Positions 33,901 to 45,109 of a stretch of DNA of 64,000 nt are shown one piece after another (position 1 is the stretch's first letter; each line of letters starts with the position of its first letter). Under the pieces are notes generated by a model. It was not told the DNA's origin, did no database searches, and saw only the letters and a program-made list of their open reading frames with translations. The translations under genes were made by a program, and so were the position numbers. The DNA comes from Galdieria partita (lineage: Eukaryota > Rhodophyta > Bangiophyceae > Galdieriales > Galdieriaceae): positions 174,451 to 238,450 of the forward strand of contig BQMJ01000027.1 of NCBI GenBank assembly GCA_025991245.1, given 5' to 3'.

Positions 33901-35281
33901 CTTCAACGTTGTAAAAATAGCCATTAACAAAGAGGCACCGCCTTTGTTCATTGTCATATCCAAAGTTCTTTCTGAAGAAAATTTGCTCAAATCGACATTC
34001 ATATAATTCATATAATCCATAACACCGATACATATCGCCAACTTGGAAAAACTAGGAAATTTAGATTTCATCCACGTTTCAAAATTGTGGCAAATGTCAA
34101 ATACTTCGTTATCATTTTGAGAAGTTACGTTTTGTTTCTCTATTCTTTCTTTCCATAACAGAGAAATCAGAAAAACCCATGAAAACCCAGCAGCCAAAAT
34201 GGAATCACGAGGATTCGTTTCTTGATGGAGAAACCACTCCAACTTGGTAGCTAGTGCGTTCAACAGCATTCTAACTTCGTTGGTTCTGCTTATAAAGTTC
34301 ATGATAGCATTGTCCTGAAATTCATCATCATCTGACAGCGCCATCCAAAGACAATGTCTTAATAATTTCATAGCGCTTTCAATGTAATTGTTCGCATCCG
34401 GTAAAGATGTTCTAGAAAAGAACATTGAATGACGAATACGCTCCGACGGCTCCTCCTCACAAAACAAGCTACAGTATTCATATAATACATCTGACGAAAC
34501 GATAATAAAACCAAACCATAGGATACAACATTCGTTCTCGTATATTGAAATATCTTGTTGTTTCATGGGGTATGTAGTTTGTTCCTTTTTATACAAAGGA
34601 TACAAAAACAAAGCACGAGAAGAAGCTTCATAGACAAGGACGGAAGCAAATCGTATATCTATTCCCCTCAATAATAGCAGATGTTGAGTATCTTCTGGAG
34701 AACGTAGTAAAAAGGAACAATAATCTGTCTCAAAATAATAAGAAAAGACTGAATGAAACAAGTCTGCTTGGGGAGAGCGAAACTTTAGATAACCGAAAAC
34801 CTTCTGCAAAAGTTGAGCAAATTTTCTTTCTACTATCACAGACATTTGAACCACTAATGGTTGCTCTCCAGAATAACTGTCACGGCAAACCATGATTTGA
34901 ATCCACCTGGATAACGACCTATCGAGAAGTCCCAACTCTTCCAGTATATGAAGTGCAACTGATTGAACACTATTGGCCAAGGGCAAACAGTTTCCAAGGT
35001 GATCGACAGAATCCTCCTGTCCAGAAGAAAACATTGCTAATATTTCGACGCATTTCTTCATTGCAACTTGACAGACATTGCCTTGCTTCATATAGCATCG
35101 CAGCCAACTGCCTTTTGAAACAAGTGAAAAGAGTCAACAATAAATACAAATTTTACAAACCTAGCTTTCGAATACAAATAGTCTGATTCCTCACACCTTC
35201 GGATAATTGCAAACTTTGCAAGGTATTTTCAATTTCAGAACACTCTGAACATTTCTCATGTAAAACATAATAAGAATCCAT
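27940..35281 (-). CDS. THADA/TRM732-like giant HEAT-repeat protein (DUF2428)
   Basis: A reverse-strand gene of about 7.3 kb with five exons and about 2,370 residues. ATG 35281 opens MDSYYVLHEKCSECSEIENT; introns of about 50 nt lie near 35105-35155, 33060-33110, 31673-31726 and 31052-31107. The protein is almost entirely helical with no transmembrane or catalytic motif. Near 31400 the DUF2428 signature SLRRSAGLPYFVHAVCLAAE is visible, followed by SSKWSIRNSAMLLAGAAL across a clean 56-nt intron. THADA/TRM732 is the large scaffold that lets TRM7/FTSJ1 methylate tRNA position 32; the TRM7 homologue is in this same window at 6.3 kb. Most of the length shows weak conservation, as usual for the family. 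Confidence 0.8.
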
Positions 35282-35413
35282 AAAGCCCACCACCACAACT
35301 GTTGTTGACAAGTAAGTTGATTTACGTTGTTTGATTTTGTCGAAGATTTATAAGTGTCCACCTTTTGGTTTTTGCGCCAAACGTTCTTGTATTGTAACAC
35401 GAAAAAGACAGTT

Positions 35414-36105
35414 ATGTCAACAAAACAACAAAGTCAAGCTGCCTTGCTTTTAATGAAACAACTAAAAGGTCAGTTCATAACTCTGAAAATATAAACACCT
35501 GTTGACTTTATTGAACCTCTTAGAGCTTAATAGAAACCCCGACTGCGGTTTTTCTGCTGGTCTCGTAGATGAAACAAACCCTTTTGAATGGCAAGTTATT
35601 TTAAGTGGTCCTCCAGATACCTTGTAGTATGTCATGTTTCTTGTTAAAGGGTGTTTCTAAAGTTTCTTTGTTTCGTATTTGTCTAGTGAGGGTGGTGTTT
35701 TCAAGGCACGTCTGGTCTTTCCTCCAGATTATCCGGTCATGCCTCCAACAATGAGGTTTACTTCTGAAATGTGGCATCCTAATGTTTATCAGGACGGAAG
35801 AGTTTGTATATCTATCTTGCATCCTCCTGGAGACGACCCTCATAACTATGAAGATGCTTCGGAACGTTGGACTGCCGTTCATACTGTTGAGTCCATTTTG
35901 GTTAGTGTCATTTCTATGCTTGCTTCTCCAAACGATGAATCCCCTGCCAACTTAGACGCAGCGGTAAGGTGCCTTGAAGTCTATTTTACAAAGCAATTTT
36001 TTATCTGTTTGTCTTGCATATTTGTAGAAGGAATGGAGAGAAGATCAACAGCTATTCAAGAAGAAAGTCCGTCGAATTGTCCGCAAGAGTCAAGAAGAGT
36101 GGTGA
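35414..36105 (+). CDS. Ubc7/UBE2G-type ubiquitin-conjugating enzyme E2
   Basis: Four exons with three introns of about 50-65 nt: [58 protein letters not shown] and, at the end, [20 protein letters not shown]. The catalytic Cys is in [20 protein letters not shown]. The acidic loop after it ([13 protein letters not shown]) is the insertion typical of Ubc7/UBE2G1/UBE2G2 and Cdc34 relatives. These enzymes work with membrane RING ligases in endoplasmic-reticulum-associated degradation. About 168 residues, the usual length. There is no transmembrane tail. Its start is 132 bp from the THADA-like gene start on the other strand. Confidence 0.94.
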
Positions 36106-36228
36106 CAATATTTTTTGTGCTTTCTAATTCTGCTAACTTGGTTAGATCAAAGTCCAATACAATTCCAACAATTCCGTCATTTCAAGAAAATATAAGTAAT
36201 AATTGCGTGATATTGCTTCGGACTTGGA

Positions 36229-37323
36229 TCAATGAGAACCCAAGCGCCTCTGTGACTCTACTATATTTTTCATATAATATTCACCTGCTTTGTAAGATGA
36301 ACGCACCAACGGTCCTGATGCAACATAGAGAAAACCCATTTCACGCCCTATCTCTTTCCATTGTTCAAAGCTTTCCGGGGTAATATATTCAACGACACTT
36401 AAATGCTGTGGTGTTGGTCTAAGGTATTGTCCCAAAGTTAATGCTTCTACTCCAACATTTCTAAGGTCTAACATCGTTTGTCTCACTTCCATGACTGTTT
36501 CACCCAAACCTAGCATAATCGAACTCTTGGTGACTAGTGTAGGATTCAAGTCTTTGGCTGCTTTTAAAATTGCGAGAGATTGCTGGTAATTTGCTCTTCG
36601 ATCTCGTACATATTTCTGCAACCTTGCAACGGTTTCCAAATTATGAGCGAATACTTCCATACCACAAGTTGCAAGACGTTCTACAGACTCCAGATTTCCA
36701 TTAAAGTCCCCAACCAAACACTCGACGAGCATTTTAGGCTTAACAAGCTTGATCAGTTCCACGGTTCTTGCAAAATGATCGGCACCTCCATCTTGAAGGT
36801 CGTCTCGATCCACGCTAGTAAGGACAACATAATCTAGATTCCAATTCGCTAAGGCTTGTGCCACTTTAAAGGGTTCCAAAGGATCAAGAGGAGGAGGTTT
36901 ACTGTCAGTCTTCACAGCACAAAAGCGACAACCACGAGTGCAGGTATCACCTAACAACATCACTGTAGCTGTACCACCGTTCCAACATTCACCAATGTTT
37001 GGACACTGTGCTTCTTCACATACGGTATGCAAACCCAATTCGGTAACAGTCTCTTTCAATTCCCGAAAACGACTATGCACACTTTCAGGAGCAACGGCCT
37101 TCAACCAGGAAGGTTTAGAAGTCTTTTGACTTGGCAGCACCTTTGGTACTTGAGGAGCTTCCGAGCTGTTATATTCTCTGTTTGAAGCAATAACAAATAA
37201 ATAGTGTTTCTTTCTTATTATGCGACCACTCCGTTCATTGGCAAGACGCAGGAAACGAGACCGACACTTAAACGGCTCCTTTGCTTTAACACTCAGACCA
37301 AAAGGTTCCGCAATAAACATCAT
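36229..37323 (-). CDS. LIPA: Lipoyl synthase (radical SAM), plastid type
   Basis: A single-exon frame of 364 residues. Cys102, Cys107 and Cys113 ([14 protein letters not shown]) ligate the auxiliary 4Fe-4S cluster; Cys128/132/135 ([13 protein letters not shown]) are the radical SAM triad. [16 protein letters not shown] and [18 protein letters not shown] are family blocks; the C-terminal [10 protein letters not shown] contains the Arg-Ser-Ser-Tyr motif that ligates the auxiliary cluster through Ser. About 75 basic residues precede the core, consistent with organelle import. The enzyme inserts two sulfurs into octanoyl groups of pyruvate dehydrogenase and related complexes. The plastid assignment is from likeness to plant LIP1p and is less sure than the function. 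Confidence 0.95.
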   Translation of the reverse strand: MMFIAEPFGLSVKAKEPFKCRSRFLRLANERSGRIIRKKHYLFVIASNREYNSSEAPQVPKVLPSQKTSKPSWLKAVAPESVHSRFRELKETVTELGLHTVCEEAQCPNIGECWNGGTATVMLLGDTCTRGCRFCAVKTDSKPPPLDPLEPFKVAQALANWNLDYVVLTSVDRDDLQDGGADHFARTVELIKLVKPKMLVECLVGDFNGNLESVERLATCGMEVFAHNLETVARLQKYVRDRRANYQQSLAILKAAKDLNPTLVTKSSIMLGLGETVMEVRQTMLDLRNVGVEALTLGQYLRPTPQHLSVVEYITPESFEQWKEIGREMGFLYVASGPLVRSSYKAGEYYMKNIVESQRRLGSH

Positions 37324-37447
37324 TCTTAAATGAATACTTTATCTTTGCGAATTGAACAACCAAAACAAAAACGAAAATTATACATCGATACAGGAAAACA
37401 TGATTATTGTGGTCATGCTTTCCAACAATCAAAATAATGAAAATGTT

Positions 37448-40228
37448 CTATAAAGATGGCTTGTTCACATATAAGTTTGGGTCCAAATTGTTGCTTCGAC
37501 ACCAAGAAATAAAGCGACTCTGCAGTTTTTCATCTAAATATAAAGATACGGCTTTCATTGCGTTGACAATGGTAACCACATCTTCAACACTACCATTTCT
37601 CATTGCAGCATGTAATAATGGTCGATAAGCAATAGGTCCCTTGGGTTGTCTTCCTCTCTTCACAGCTTCCTTCAAATATTTTACACCTTGTGAAGTATCA
37701 TTCCTTCTTCCTGCACATGCCATCAAGTAGACATAAGTATATACATCAGGGCGTAAATTCGAAGCTATCATTTCGGAATATATCTCTTCAGCTTTCATAA
37801 AGGCACCCAAACGATAAGCTGCTTGTAACCTGAGATTAAAAGTATAAATATCTGGTGTCACATGGCTTTTACGAATAGCATTCACAATGCTATCAATATA
37901 GACATAATGTTGACCTCGTAACGCAATATCCAAAAGAGTATTGAAAGTTATCAGATTGGGTTGAATGCCACGAGCCACCATTTCTTCGACAAGCTTAAAT
38001 CCTTGCATCAAGTGACCTTGAGGTAATAAAGCTTTGAGGCGAATATTGTACGTGGCAGTTGATGGTTGAAACCCTGAAGCCAAAGACTCTTGAAAGAAAC
38101 GTTCTGCTTCATCTAAACGGTTATTCTCTACAAACGCATTGAGCAAGTTATTATATGTTGTATCATCTAAACTTTCCAAGGATGTCTCTGAGGCTCTTAT
38201 ACGGAATACTTCGAAAGCATCATCCAGATATCCTGAACGACCCAAACCATTGATAACAGTATCATAAGTAACTCGACTGAGTTTTATGGCACCTTCTGTT
38301 CTGAGTTTCTTGAACAATTCAACTGCCTTGAAGGGATCATTCACTCGAAAATATGCATCAATAATGGGACAGAATGTAGACTCATCTGCAGAAAAGCCAT
38401 GTATTCTTTGTTGTTCAATCATTTCCATAGCACGTTCTACTTGTGGAGGGTTCATTTTGCAGTATAGATTGATCAAGATATTGTAAGTCTTTCCATTTGG
38501 TAAAGCCAAAGAACCCATATTTCCATTACTCATTTCTAAGAATAAGTATTCTGCACGAGATATATCATGATGCTTTGCACAGGAAACCAAAAAAGTATTA
38601 CATAAAGCTGTATCCGGACCAATATTATATTCTTGAGCTTGTCTGATTAGCTTTTCTGCGGTTTCGAGATCACCTAGCGAACCAGCTCCATTTACCAAGG
38701 TGTTGTACATATGAGCGTCCATAACATAACCTTCTTCCTGCAAATATTCGTAAACTTTAAGAGCTAGGTCAAAGCGATTGCTACGAACACATGCTTGCAA
38801 CAATGAACTGTACACATAACTATCAGGGAACACACCCCACAGAGACATAGTATCTAAAACACCAAAGGCATTGCCAAGTTGTCCCTTCTTACTATACAAA
38901 GTGATAAGTTGAGAGAACCATCGAGGTCTTATGGTGATTCCTGCAGAAAACATGCGATAAAGAATATGTTCTACGAGTTCGACCTTTTCTCTGTCAAGGC
39001 ATTCAACCAACACAATGTCATATAACCAAGAACGTGGACTGACATGCTTATCTAATTTCAGAACAGAGCTTTGAAATCGATCAGCTGGATCAGAATGGTG
39101 ACCAAAAAGCTGAATGTTATCGTTGTGTTCTTCCACATCTGAAATAACGTTAAAGCTTTCTTCCCAAGTCTTAAACATGCTGTCCAGTTCTTCTTTGGCA
39201 GTCGTTTGCTCAATACCTTGTAGCAACTCTTGTTTAATAGTATTTCGAATTTCACGCTGTTGATTTAAATATTCAGTAGAGTGCTTTGTTCTGTATCGAC
39301 TAGCAATGTAAACGTTTTCATCCAAATCAACACTTGACTCCAAACGAGAGTTGTCCATATCCATAAAATGATGACTCTCGTTTTGTTCTATTTCTGTGGT
39401 CGTTTCATTGACAATAGAGTCAACACATCGGGCTACAACCTCGTCTCCTTCCGCAACATCCTGTAGCTCCTGCTGGAAATTATCCATATGACTCTCCGAA
39501 ACAAGGCTTTCTGGCAGCAACTCACTTTCCCTATTGCTTACAACAACACGAAATTTGCCACTACCCCATAGAGAGTCACCAGATAGAGGAGAAGAAAATC
39601 TGCTCAACGCATTCTCCCTTGTGTCTAAATTGTTCTTTGTATTCTCTGACAAAAACTCATCAGAATAGACTCCTTCAAAAGACTCTTCCGATAATGAATT
39701 GGTGACTGTTGCGGTAACTGGATAACTTTCACCACTTGCGATTTCCTTCGAGTCTAGTAGCTCTTCATAGTCTTTACCTCTCCGCACCGTATCAACAGAA
39801 AAGCGGCGACATTGAAACAAAGAGCCTTCTAAACGAAATTTTTTGTCCAGGCTCGATGTCGCATTTTCTGAGTCAGAGCGAACTAGCGCAACTCTCCATT
39901 TGCCAGTTTCGTTCACTGACACGAGTTCCCCAGTGTCTTTAATTCCACTTGAATTAGTGACATTGATAGAATTACTGAACCAAGATGCACTCAAATTGGA
40001 AATAATGCTAGAGCCAGGGGCAAATTGTGCAGCGTCTACATAACTTCTCCAAGATGAAGAAAGCCCAGTTCCTGCCACAGAGGGACCATTGGAACTAGTG
40101 CCAGCTGCTGCAGAATTGTTGATGCGCGAGTTGGCACCAAACCTGGTTTCTGCTCTTGAACGTCTCTCAGTTCTATGTAGAAAAACAGAGCGTGCAGCAC
40201 GAAGAGATCGCGCTGCTGAAACGTACAT
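37448..40228 (-). CDS. Pentatricopeptide repeat (PPR) protein, organellar
   Basis: A single-exon protein of about 926 residues. ATG 40228 opens a strongly basic leader (MYVSAARSLRAARSVFLHRT), typical of mitochondrial import. Residues 80-400 are Ser/Glu-rich and apparently unstructured. From about residue 400 tandem 35-residue PPR units run to near the C-terminus; clear examples are DSYVYSSLLQACVRSNRFDL, DAHMYNTLVNGAGSLGDLET, DTTYNNLLNAFVENNRLDEA, SYVYLM-like DVYTYVYLMACAGRRNDTS and PNLITFNTLLDIALRG. No SMR, DYW or E domain follows. PPR proteins bind organellar RNA base-specifically for processing, stability or translation. Target unknown. Its start is 62 bp from the divergent RRM gene. Confidence 0.93.
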   Translation of the reverse strand: MYVSAARSLRAARSVFLHRTERRSRAETRFGANSRINNSAAAGTSSNGPSVAGTGLSSSWRSYVDAAQFAPGSSIISNLSASWFSNSINVTNSSGIKDTGELVSVNETGKWRVALVRSDSENATSSLDKKFRLEGSLFQCRRFSVDTVRRGKDYEELLDSKEIASGESYPVTATVTNSLSEESFEGVYSDEFLSENTKNNLDTRENALSRFSSPLSGDSLWGSGKFRVVVSNRESELLPESLVSESHMDNFQQELQDVAEGDEVVARCVDSIVNETTTEIEQNESHHFMDMDNSRLESSVDLDENVYIASRYRTKHSTEYLNQQREIRNTIKQELLQGIEQTTAKEELDSMFKTWEESFNVISDVEEHNDNIQLFGHHSDPADRFQSSVLKLDKHVSPRSWLYDIVLVECLDREKVELVEHILYRMFSAGITIRPRWFSQLITLYSKKGQLGNAFGVLDTMSLWGVFPDSYVYSSLLQACVRSNRFDLALKVYEYLQEEGYVMDAHMYNTLVNGAGSLGDLETAEKLIRQAQEYNIGPDTALCNTFLVSCAKHHDISRAEYLFLEMSNGNMGSLALPNGKTYNILINLYCKMNPPQVERAMEMIEQQRIHGFSADESTFCPIIDAYFRVNDPFKAVELFKKLRTEGAIKLSRVTYDTVINGLGRSGYLDDAFEVFRIRASETSLESLDDTTYNNLLNAFVENNRLDEAERFFQESLASGFQPSTATYNIRLKALLPQGHLMQGFKLVEEMVARGIQPNLITFNTLLDIALRGQHYVYIDSIVNAIRKSHVTPDIYTFNLRLQAAYRLGAFMKAEEIYSEMIASNLRPDVYTYVYLMACAGRRNDTSQGVKYLKEAVKRGRQPKGPIAYRPLLHAAMRNGSVEDVVTIVNAMKAVSLYLDEKLQSRFISWCRSNNLDPNLYVNKPSL

Positions 40229-40290
40229 AAAGATTGAACAGTTCAAAGGCCAAAATATATTGTTAATCGTCGTTTGTTGGCCATTTGAAG

Positions 40291-42647
40291 ATGACTGAGC
40301 CGGACTTGAATGCTGTAACTGTACAAGGAAACGAAGCTTCTATCCATGGTCAGAAAGTCGAAGATAACCATGATGTAGATACTGTACAAGGAAAAACAAG
40401 GGAAAGGTCAACGGAGGACGAAAACTTGGAATGCGACAAGGCGGAAGACCAAGAATCCACCTCACAATCGCAACTTTTGGTAGAAGCTGCTAGAGCTGCC
40501 CTTGTGGCCGCGGCTTCCCTTCGAGATGAACGACTTTCTGTTGATGCTCCTCGAAAAGAACCTTTCGAAGTTTCAGGAATTGATGCACTTGGTGACACCG
40601 GTTTGCCACATTTTGCTTGCAACTCTGAGGAACGGGACTACGAAGGAAACGAACAACAAGTTACTATTCCAAGGTTGCAGCAGAATGTTTTCAATGAAAG
40701 AGAAAGCTTGGAATTGCAAGGAAGCGAATGTGGAAATTCACAGGAAAGTAGAGTTATTGAAGCTACAAGTAGAGGCTCTGAAGTTGGCGAACAAAGTGAC
40801 ACAAAGGAGGCACTGCTTTGTAGTGACAAAACGGATTTACAAAACCAGTGCTCTATTACAGCAATATGTAGTGAAAACACCGGGACGTCGAACACTCTAG
40901 TACCATCATCACCTAAGATTACAGAGTCTTATTCTGAACAGTCAAAAAAACTCGATGACAGTAATTCTTCTAGTGCGAAAGAAAGCAGCTCTTTTGTAGC
41001 TGCTTCGAAGCAGAGTTCTTTCAGCAGACCAGCCGATAGTCGTGTTTTCATCGGCAATTTGGCTTCTGAAAGAACAACAGTTGCGGAACTTGTCTCTATT
41101 TTTTCAAGGTATGGCAATCTTATTGAAGAGCCTGTTATCCGCCGTTCGTTTGGCTTTGTTCAATACGATAATGCAGATTCCGCATACAGAGCTATTGAAG
41201 CTGAACAAGGAAGAGTAATTGGTGGTATGCCAATTGATTTGAGTCTTGCAGACAACAGAGATTCTCGAAGGAACTCCAGGACACATTCTGGAGTTGGTCC
41301 AGATAAATCCAAACGAAACTTTTCTGCAGATCGCTTCAACCCCTATGATCGTACCGTTAGATCAAACACAGTTACCAGATCTGCAAGAAATTCTAAAGGT
41401 TCGTTTGTTCATCGTTCAAACGTATTGGTTTCGAATATTGACATTTGAATATAGGCAATTTTCGGAGACCCAGACGATATGATTCACGAAACGGAGTAGC
41501 TGTTCGTGTGCTAGTAATGGGACAACATGCCAGAGGTTATGCGCACAGTTGTGAAGCCACGATTCGAGCTTTCCTAGGGCTTCAAACTGATGTTGTCTAC
41601 ATTGAAGCAAATAAGCTTGGAGATTCTTTGGAACTTGCAAAGGAACAGCTCGTACCATACGTTATTGTCGTAAATTCCAAGGATGAGAGAGACGGTTCCT
41701 GTTCTCTTCGTATTTTGGATTCTGAAGGTTATCAAAAGCTGAAAGGTGGATCGTTACCCTTTCGAGAAGTTTTAAATATCATTGTTGAAGAGGAAGATTT
41801 AGAACAACAAGTCATTATGAATATGAATGCCTTAGCACCACTTGGTCTTCCAAGTGGAATTGACACAACGTTGCCTCCAAGTGGTCCTTCGCGTAGTTCT
41901 GGTCGCTCTGGAAATGCACGAGCGGCTCGTGACTCTCATCGAAACTTAACACAGTCGTCGACATCCTTAAACTATCCCACTTATTCTAATTCTTCTAGCA
42001 ATACTCAATCTTGGCCTATATATGGTGCCGTTTCGAGTAGTCCAGGTTCCAGTATCAGCTCAGTTGGTATACCAGGTCAACCTTCATCCTTAATGCAGAA
42101 TCAATCGTTGCCTTTGAATCCGCAACAGCAGCCGATGACACAAAATTTGGGCTATGTTCAAAATCAGGTTCAAACAAATGTTGGCATCTCAAATGCCAAT
42201 CCTTACGCGTCATTATTGAATAGTCTGTCTATGCTTCAGCAGTCGCAGAACTCATCACAGCCAGGAATTGCGTCTTCTGGACATTATAGCATGCCCAACG
42301 CATTGTCATCTGGACAGCAAACCGTGGATCTTGCAAAAGTAGCGAATACTTTATCTTCGCTTTCTCAGTTTCAACAGCAACCGCCCCCAATGACTCGATC
42401 ATCGAATTATTCACAGACAGCAGTTTCTTCTGGATATAACATTGCAAACATGCTTCAGTCCCTTCAAAATAATACATTGCCTAATGTTTCTTCCGGCATT
42501 CCTTCAATATCGTCTCAGTTACCAGGGTCTTCATCTGCTAGCGTGCCTACGAACCTCCTTCAATTATTGCAACAAGCTCAAGCTCATGTTGCAATGGCAC
42601 AGCAACAACAACAACAACAGTCCCATCCTTCGCAAACTCGTCGTTAA
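40291..42647 (+). CDS. RNA-binding protein: RRM plus NCOA5-like anticodon-binding fold, Gln-rich tail
   Basis: Two exons. Exon 1 (ATG 40291) begins with about 240 acidic, Ser-rich residues, then an RRM with DSRVFIGNLASERTTVAELV and RRSFGFVQYDNADSAYRAIE. An Arg/Ser-rich linker follows. A 56-nt intron (about 41400-41455) joins KG to NFRRPRRYDSRNGVAVRVLV, then IEANKLGDSLELAKEQLVPY, resembling the class II aminoacyl-tRNA-synthetase anticodon-binding fold found after an RRM in nuclear receptor coactivator 5. The rest is low-complexity Ser/Gln/Asn, ending in a run of seven Gln. A nuclear role in transcription or splicing is inference. The C-terminal disorder suggests a condensate-forming protein. 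Confidence 0.8.
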
Positions 42648-42879
42648 TGTTGACAACATTTTCCAATCTTCAACTAAAATAGACAACCGCAAAAGAATCA
42701 TAAATGTTCAAATAAAGGTGACTTACAGGGAAATTATTCATTTTTCTCTTTATTTGAAATTCTAAAAATATTATGATCATATTGTTTTCGACATCAATTG
42801 TTTCAAGACAATAAACCCCAAAAGTTGAAGTAGCCTCGTCTTTTAACCCACAAGGACGAGGATCCTTTGAAAAACTTGT

Positions 42880-45096
42880 CTATACAGAATCCCCTTTCCC
42901 TTCCAAAGATGTTGACCCTAATGACACGGGTTTATCTTGGGTACAAAGAAAAAGTTCGATATATCTCTTTCCAATATGTGCATGTTGTAACTGGGATACT
43001 GCATTCCGAGCCTCTTCTTCTGTATCAAAAGTCACCCATGCTTCTCCTGAAGGTCGCCCCATCTTATCAAAACCAAGTACTACGTTTGATTCCATAACAT
43101 GAAAATCCGAGAAGAAAAATTGAATATCTGATATGGTAGCTCTGAATGGCAATCCTCTCATTCTTACTGTTCTGTTGGGAACAATGTGACTCTTTTGTAC
43201 ATTTGACTTCGATGATGAAGTATCCCAGTTTCTTCCAAAAGACTCCCAAGTGGACAGTTCATTGTTTCTCGTATTGGGAAAGGAAAAGTTCGGTTTTGTT
43301 GAGGAATTAGCAATAGAAGACGCCGCACTTGTAATTGTTGAGCAAAGATTACTTCCCAATAAAGCCGATACTTCTGCTTCTGAGGCTTCAAAAAGCTCCA
43401 CATAACGACTGCCCATATGAAGTTTATCTTTCTTCTCCAAGGCATCATTTCTTTCTTCAACACTAGAAAACTGAACAAATGCTTCACCTTTAGGGCGATC
43501 CAATCCATTATGTACAAAATAGATCCCTCCTGGAACGATACGATATTCTCCAAAGAACGAAGTGATGTCCGCTGCCGTTGCATCGAATGGGAGACCACGA
43601 ATACGAAGAAAAGAACAAGTTGAGGCATCACTACTGAGTACATTTCGAGATGAAGAACCTACAGTATTCCCACAAAAAGTAGCTTCAATAGCTGCCCGGG
43701 CTACGGGACCTCCATGTCGTTCGATAGTATTTAACATTTCCATCAAAGAACTACGAAACAATTCAATATATCGCTTTCCCATCATTTGTTTATGTCGTTG
43801 CAAGGCTTTGTTTAAAGCTTCTTCCGAGACAAATTCCACAAAGGCTTCTCCTATAGGGTGTCCTTCCTGATTTTGCACAATATGAATACCACCATTAGAT
43901 CGAGAACCTGCAATCTCAATGCCATCAAAAAAGCGAGCAACTTGATCGGCAGAGGCAGAAAATGGCAGTCCTCTCATTCTCACAATGTAAAAAGGCTTAC
44001 TATCGTCTAAGGACGAAACATTTGAGTAGGTAGTTCTAGAAAAGGGTGCTACAGAAGCACTTCTTCCATTTTGTCGAGAAAGAACCGCAGACATTTCTTG
44101 TGGAGTCGACTTGAAAACTTCAATGTAACGATGACCCAAAACTTGGCGATGGAGTTCCAGCGCTCGATTAACGTCATCTAAGCTGGAAAGTTGCACAAAA
44201 GCCTCACCTCTTGGCTTCCCTTGTTGATTCAAGACAAAGTGAACAGCACAAGGAATTACTTGAGCTCCTTCTAGAAAGCTCAAAACATCTTCTTTGGTAG
44301 CAGACCAAGGCAAGCCACGCAAACGAATTATACTCCCTGTTGGCACACCAGCAGCAACAGGAGAGGCTTCTACCGCAGAACCTAAATAAGATGAAGAGTG
44401 TAAATCGTAAGGAACCGGAATGGCGGGTAATGGAACTGCCAAATGAACACCACCGTTTCCAACTGCAGGTAGTCCTCCCTTGAACCACTCTTCATTAGAG
44501 ATGAGTTCAGGTACTGAAAAAACATGACCTTGCAAAAGCATTTGAGTAATTATCGCGGCAATATTGTAACAATCTTCGAGCCCGTTATTTGCTGTAACCA
44601 AAGGAATATCCAGGAAATTGGTCATAGTCTGTCTATCTCTTGGAATAGGTCCTTGTGGAAAACAACGACGAAACTCTACTCTAAGGTCAAAAAATACCCT
44701 GTAATGATGTGCAAGCTTAATATTCTTCCTCGAAGCCTCAACCAACAAAAGGTGTCGAAGATCCCAAGGCCCGTCAGTCAATAGACAGAAGCTCTTCCCA
44801 GTTGAACTGAATTTCTCAAAAATAAAGTTGTCAAAATACAGAACAGCTTCTCGCAAGTTTTGAGCGATCACAACATCTCTGTTTCCGTTATAACCTTCAA
44901 CACTGCTGGTTGAGTTTTCACTAGCCGGTCCCTTTATCACGACAACTTGTGTTTCTAGCACTCTGGCTTGAACAATATCATAAACAGCCCAAGGCCATTC
45001 AATGATTTCTTGCTCCGATAGCTTAGAGAGGTCAACCGCTGTGGCTTCCAAGTCCAAGATAATAAGGTAGCGATACGGAGGTTGTATGCGCTCCAT
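42880..45096 (-). CDS. ESRP-like protein: DnaQ/ERI-like exonuclease fold followed by four RRMs
   Basis: Single exon of about 738 residues from ATG 45096. Residues 10-190 look like a DEDDh 3'-5' exonuclease: YLIILDLEATAVD (acidic pair), TDGPWDLRHLL, and VTANNGLEDCYNIAAI in the position of the usual HxGxxD..N motif, where the His is replaced by Asn. Four quasi-RRMs of the hnRNP F/H/ESRP type follow: IRLRGLPWSATKEDVLSFL, YIVRMRGLPFSASADQVARF, FLRIRGLPFDATAADITSFF and VRMRGLPFRATISDIQFFF, each with a GEAFV/GEAWV RNP1. Animal ESRP splicing regulators have the same order with three RRMs. The frame is open about 130 nt upstream of the ATG, so an extra 5' exon is possible. Confidence 0.85.
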   Translation of the reverse strand: MERIQPPYRYLIILDLEATAVDLSKLSEQEIIEWPWAVYDIVQARVLETQVVVIKGPASENSTSSVEGYNGNRDVVIAQNLREAVLYFDNFIFEKFSSTGKSFCLLTDGPWDLRHLLLVEASRKNIKLAHHYRVFFDLRVEFRRCFPQGPIPRDRQTMTNFLDIPLVTANNGLEDCYNIAAIITQMLLQGHVFSVPELISNEEWFKGGLPAVGNGGVHLAVPLPAIPVPYDLHSSSYLGSAVEASPVAAGVPTGSIIRLRGLPWSATKEDVLSFLEGAQVIPCAVHFVLNQQGKPRGEAFVQLSSLDDVNRALELHRQVLGHRYIEVFKSTPQEMSAVLSRQNGRSASVAPFSRTTYSNVSSLDDSKPFYIVRMRGLPFSASADQVARFFDGIEIAGSRSNGGIHIVQNQEGHPIGEAFVEFVSEEALNKALQRHKQMMGKRYIELFRSSLMEMLNTIERHGGPVARAAIEATFCGNTVGSSSRNVLSSDASTCSFLRIRGLPFDATAADITSFFGEYRIVPGGIYFVHNGLDRPKGEAFVQFSSVEERNDALEKKDKLHMGSRYVELFEASEAEVSALLGSNLCSTITSAASSIANSSTKPNFSFPNTRNNELSTWESFGRNWDTSSSKSNVQKSHIVPNRTVRMRGLPFRATISDIQFFFSDFHVMESNVVLGFDKMGRPSGEAWVTFDTEEEARNAVSQLQHAHIGKRYIELFLCTQDKPVSLGSTSLEGKGDSV

Positions 45097-45109
45097 AGGA
45101 ACATTCAAT

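Noticed and set aside
42598-42627. Gln-codon run as a trinucleotide expansion of interest
   Set aside because: Only seven glutamines in an already low-complexity tail; ordinary for such proteins.
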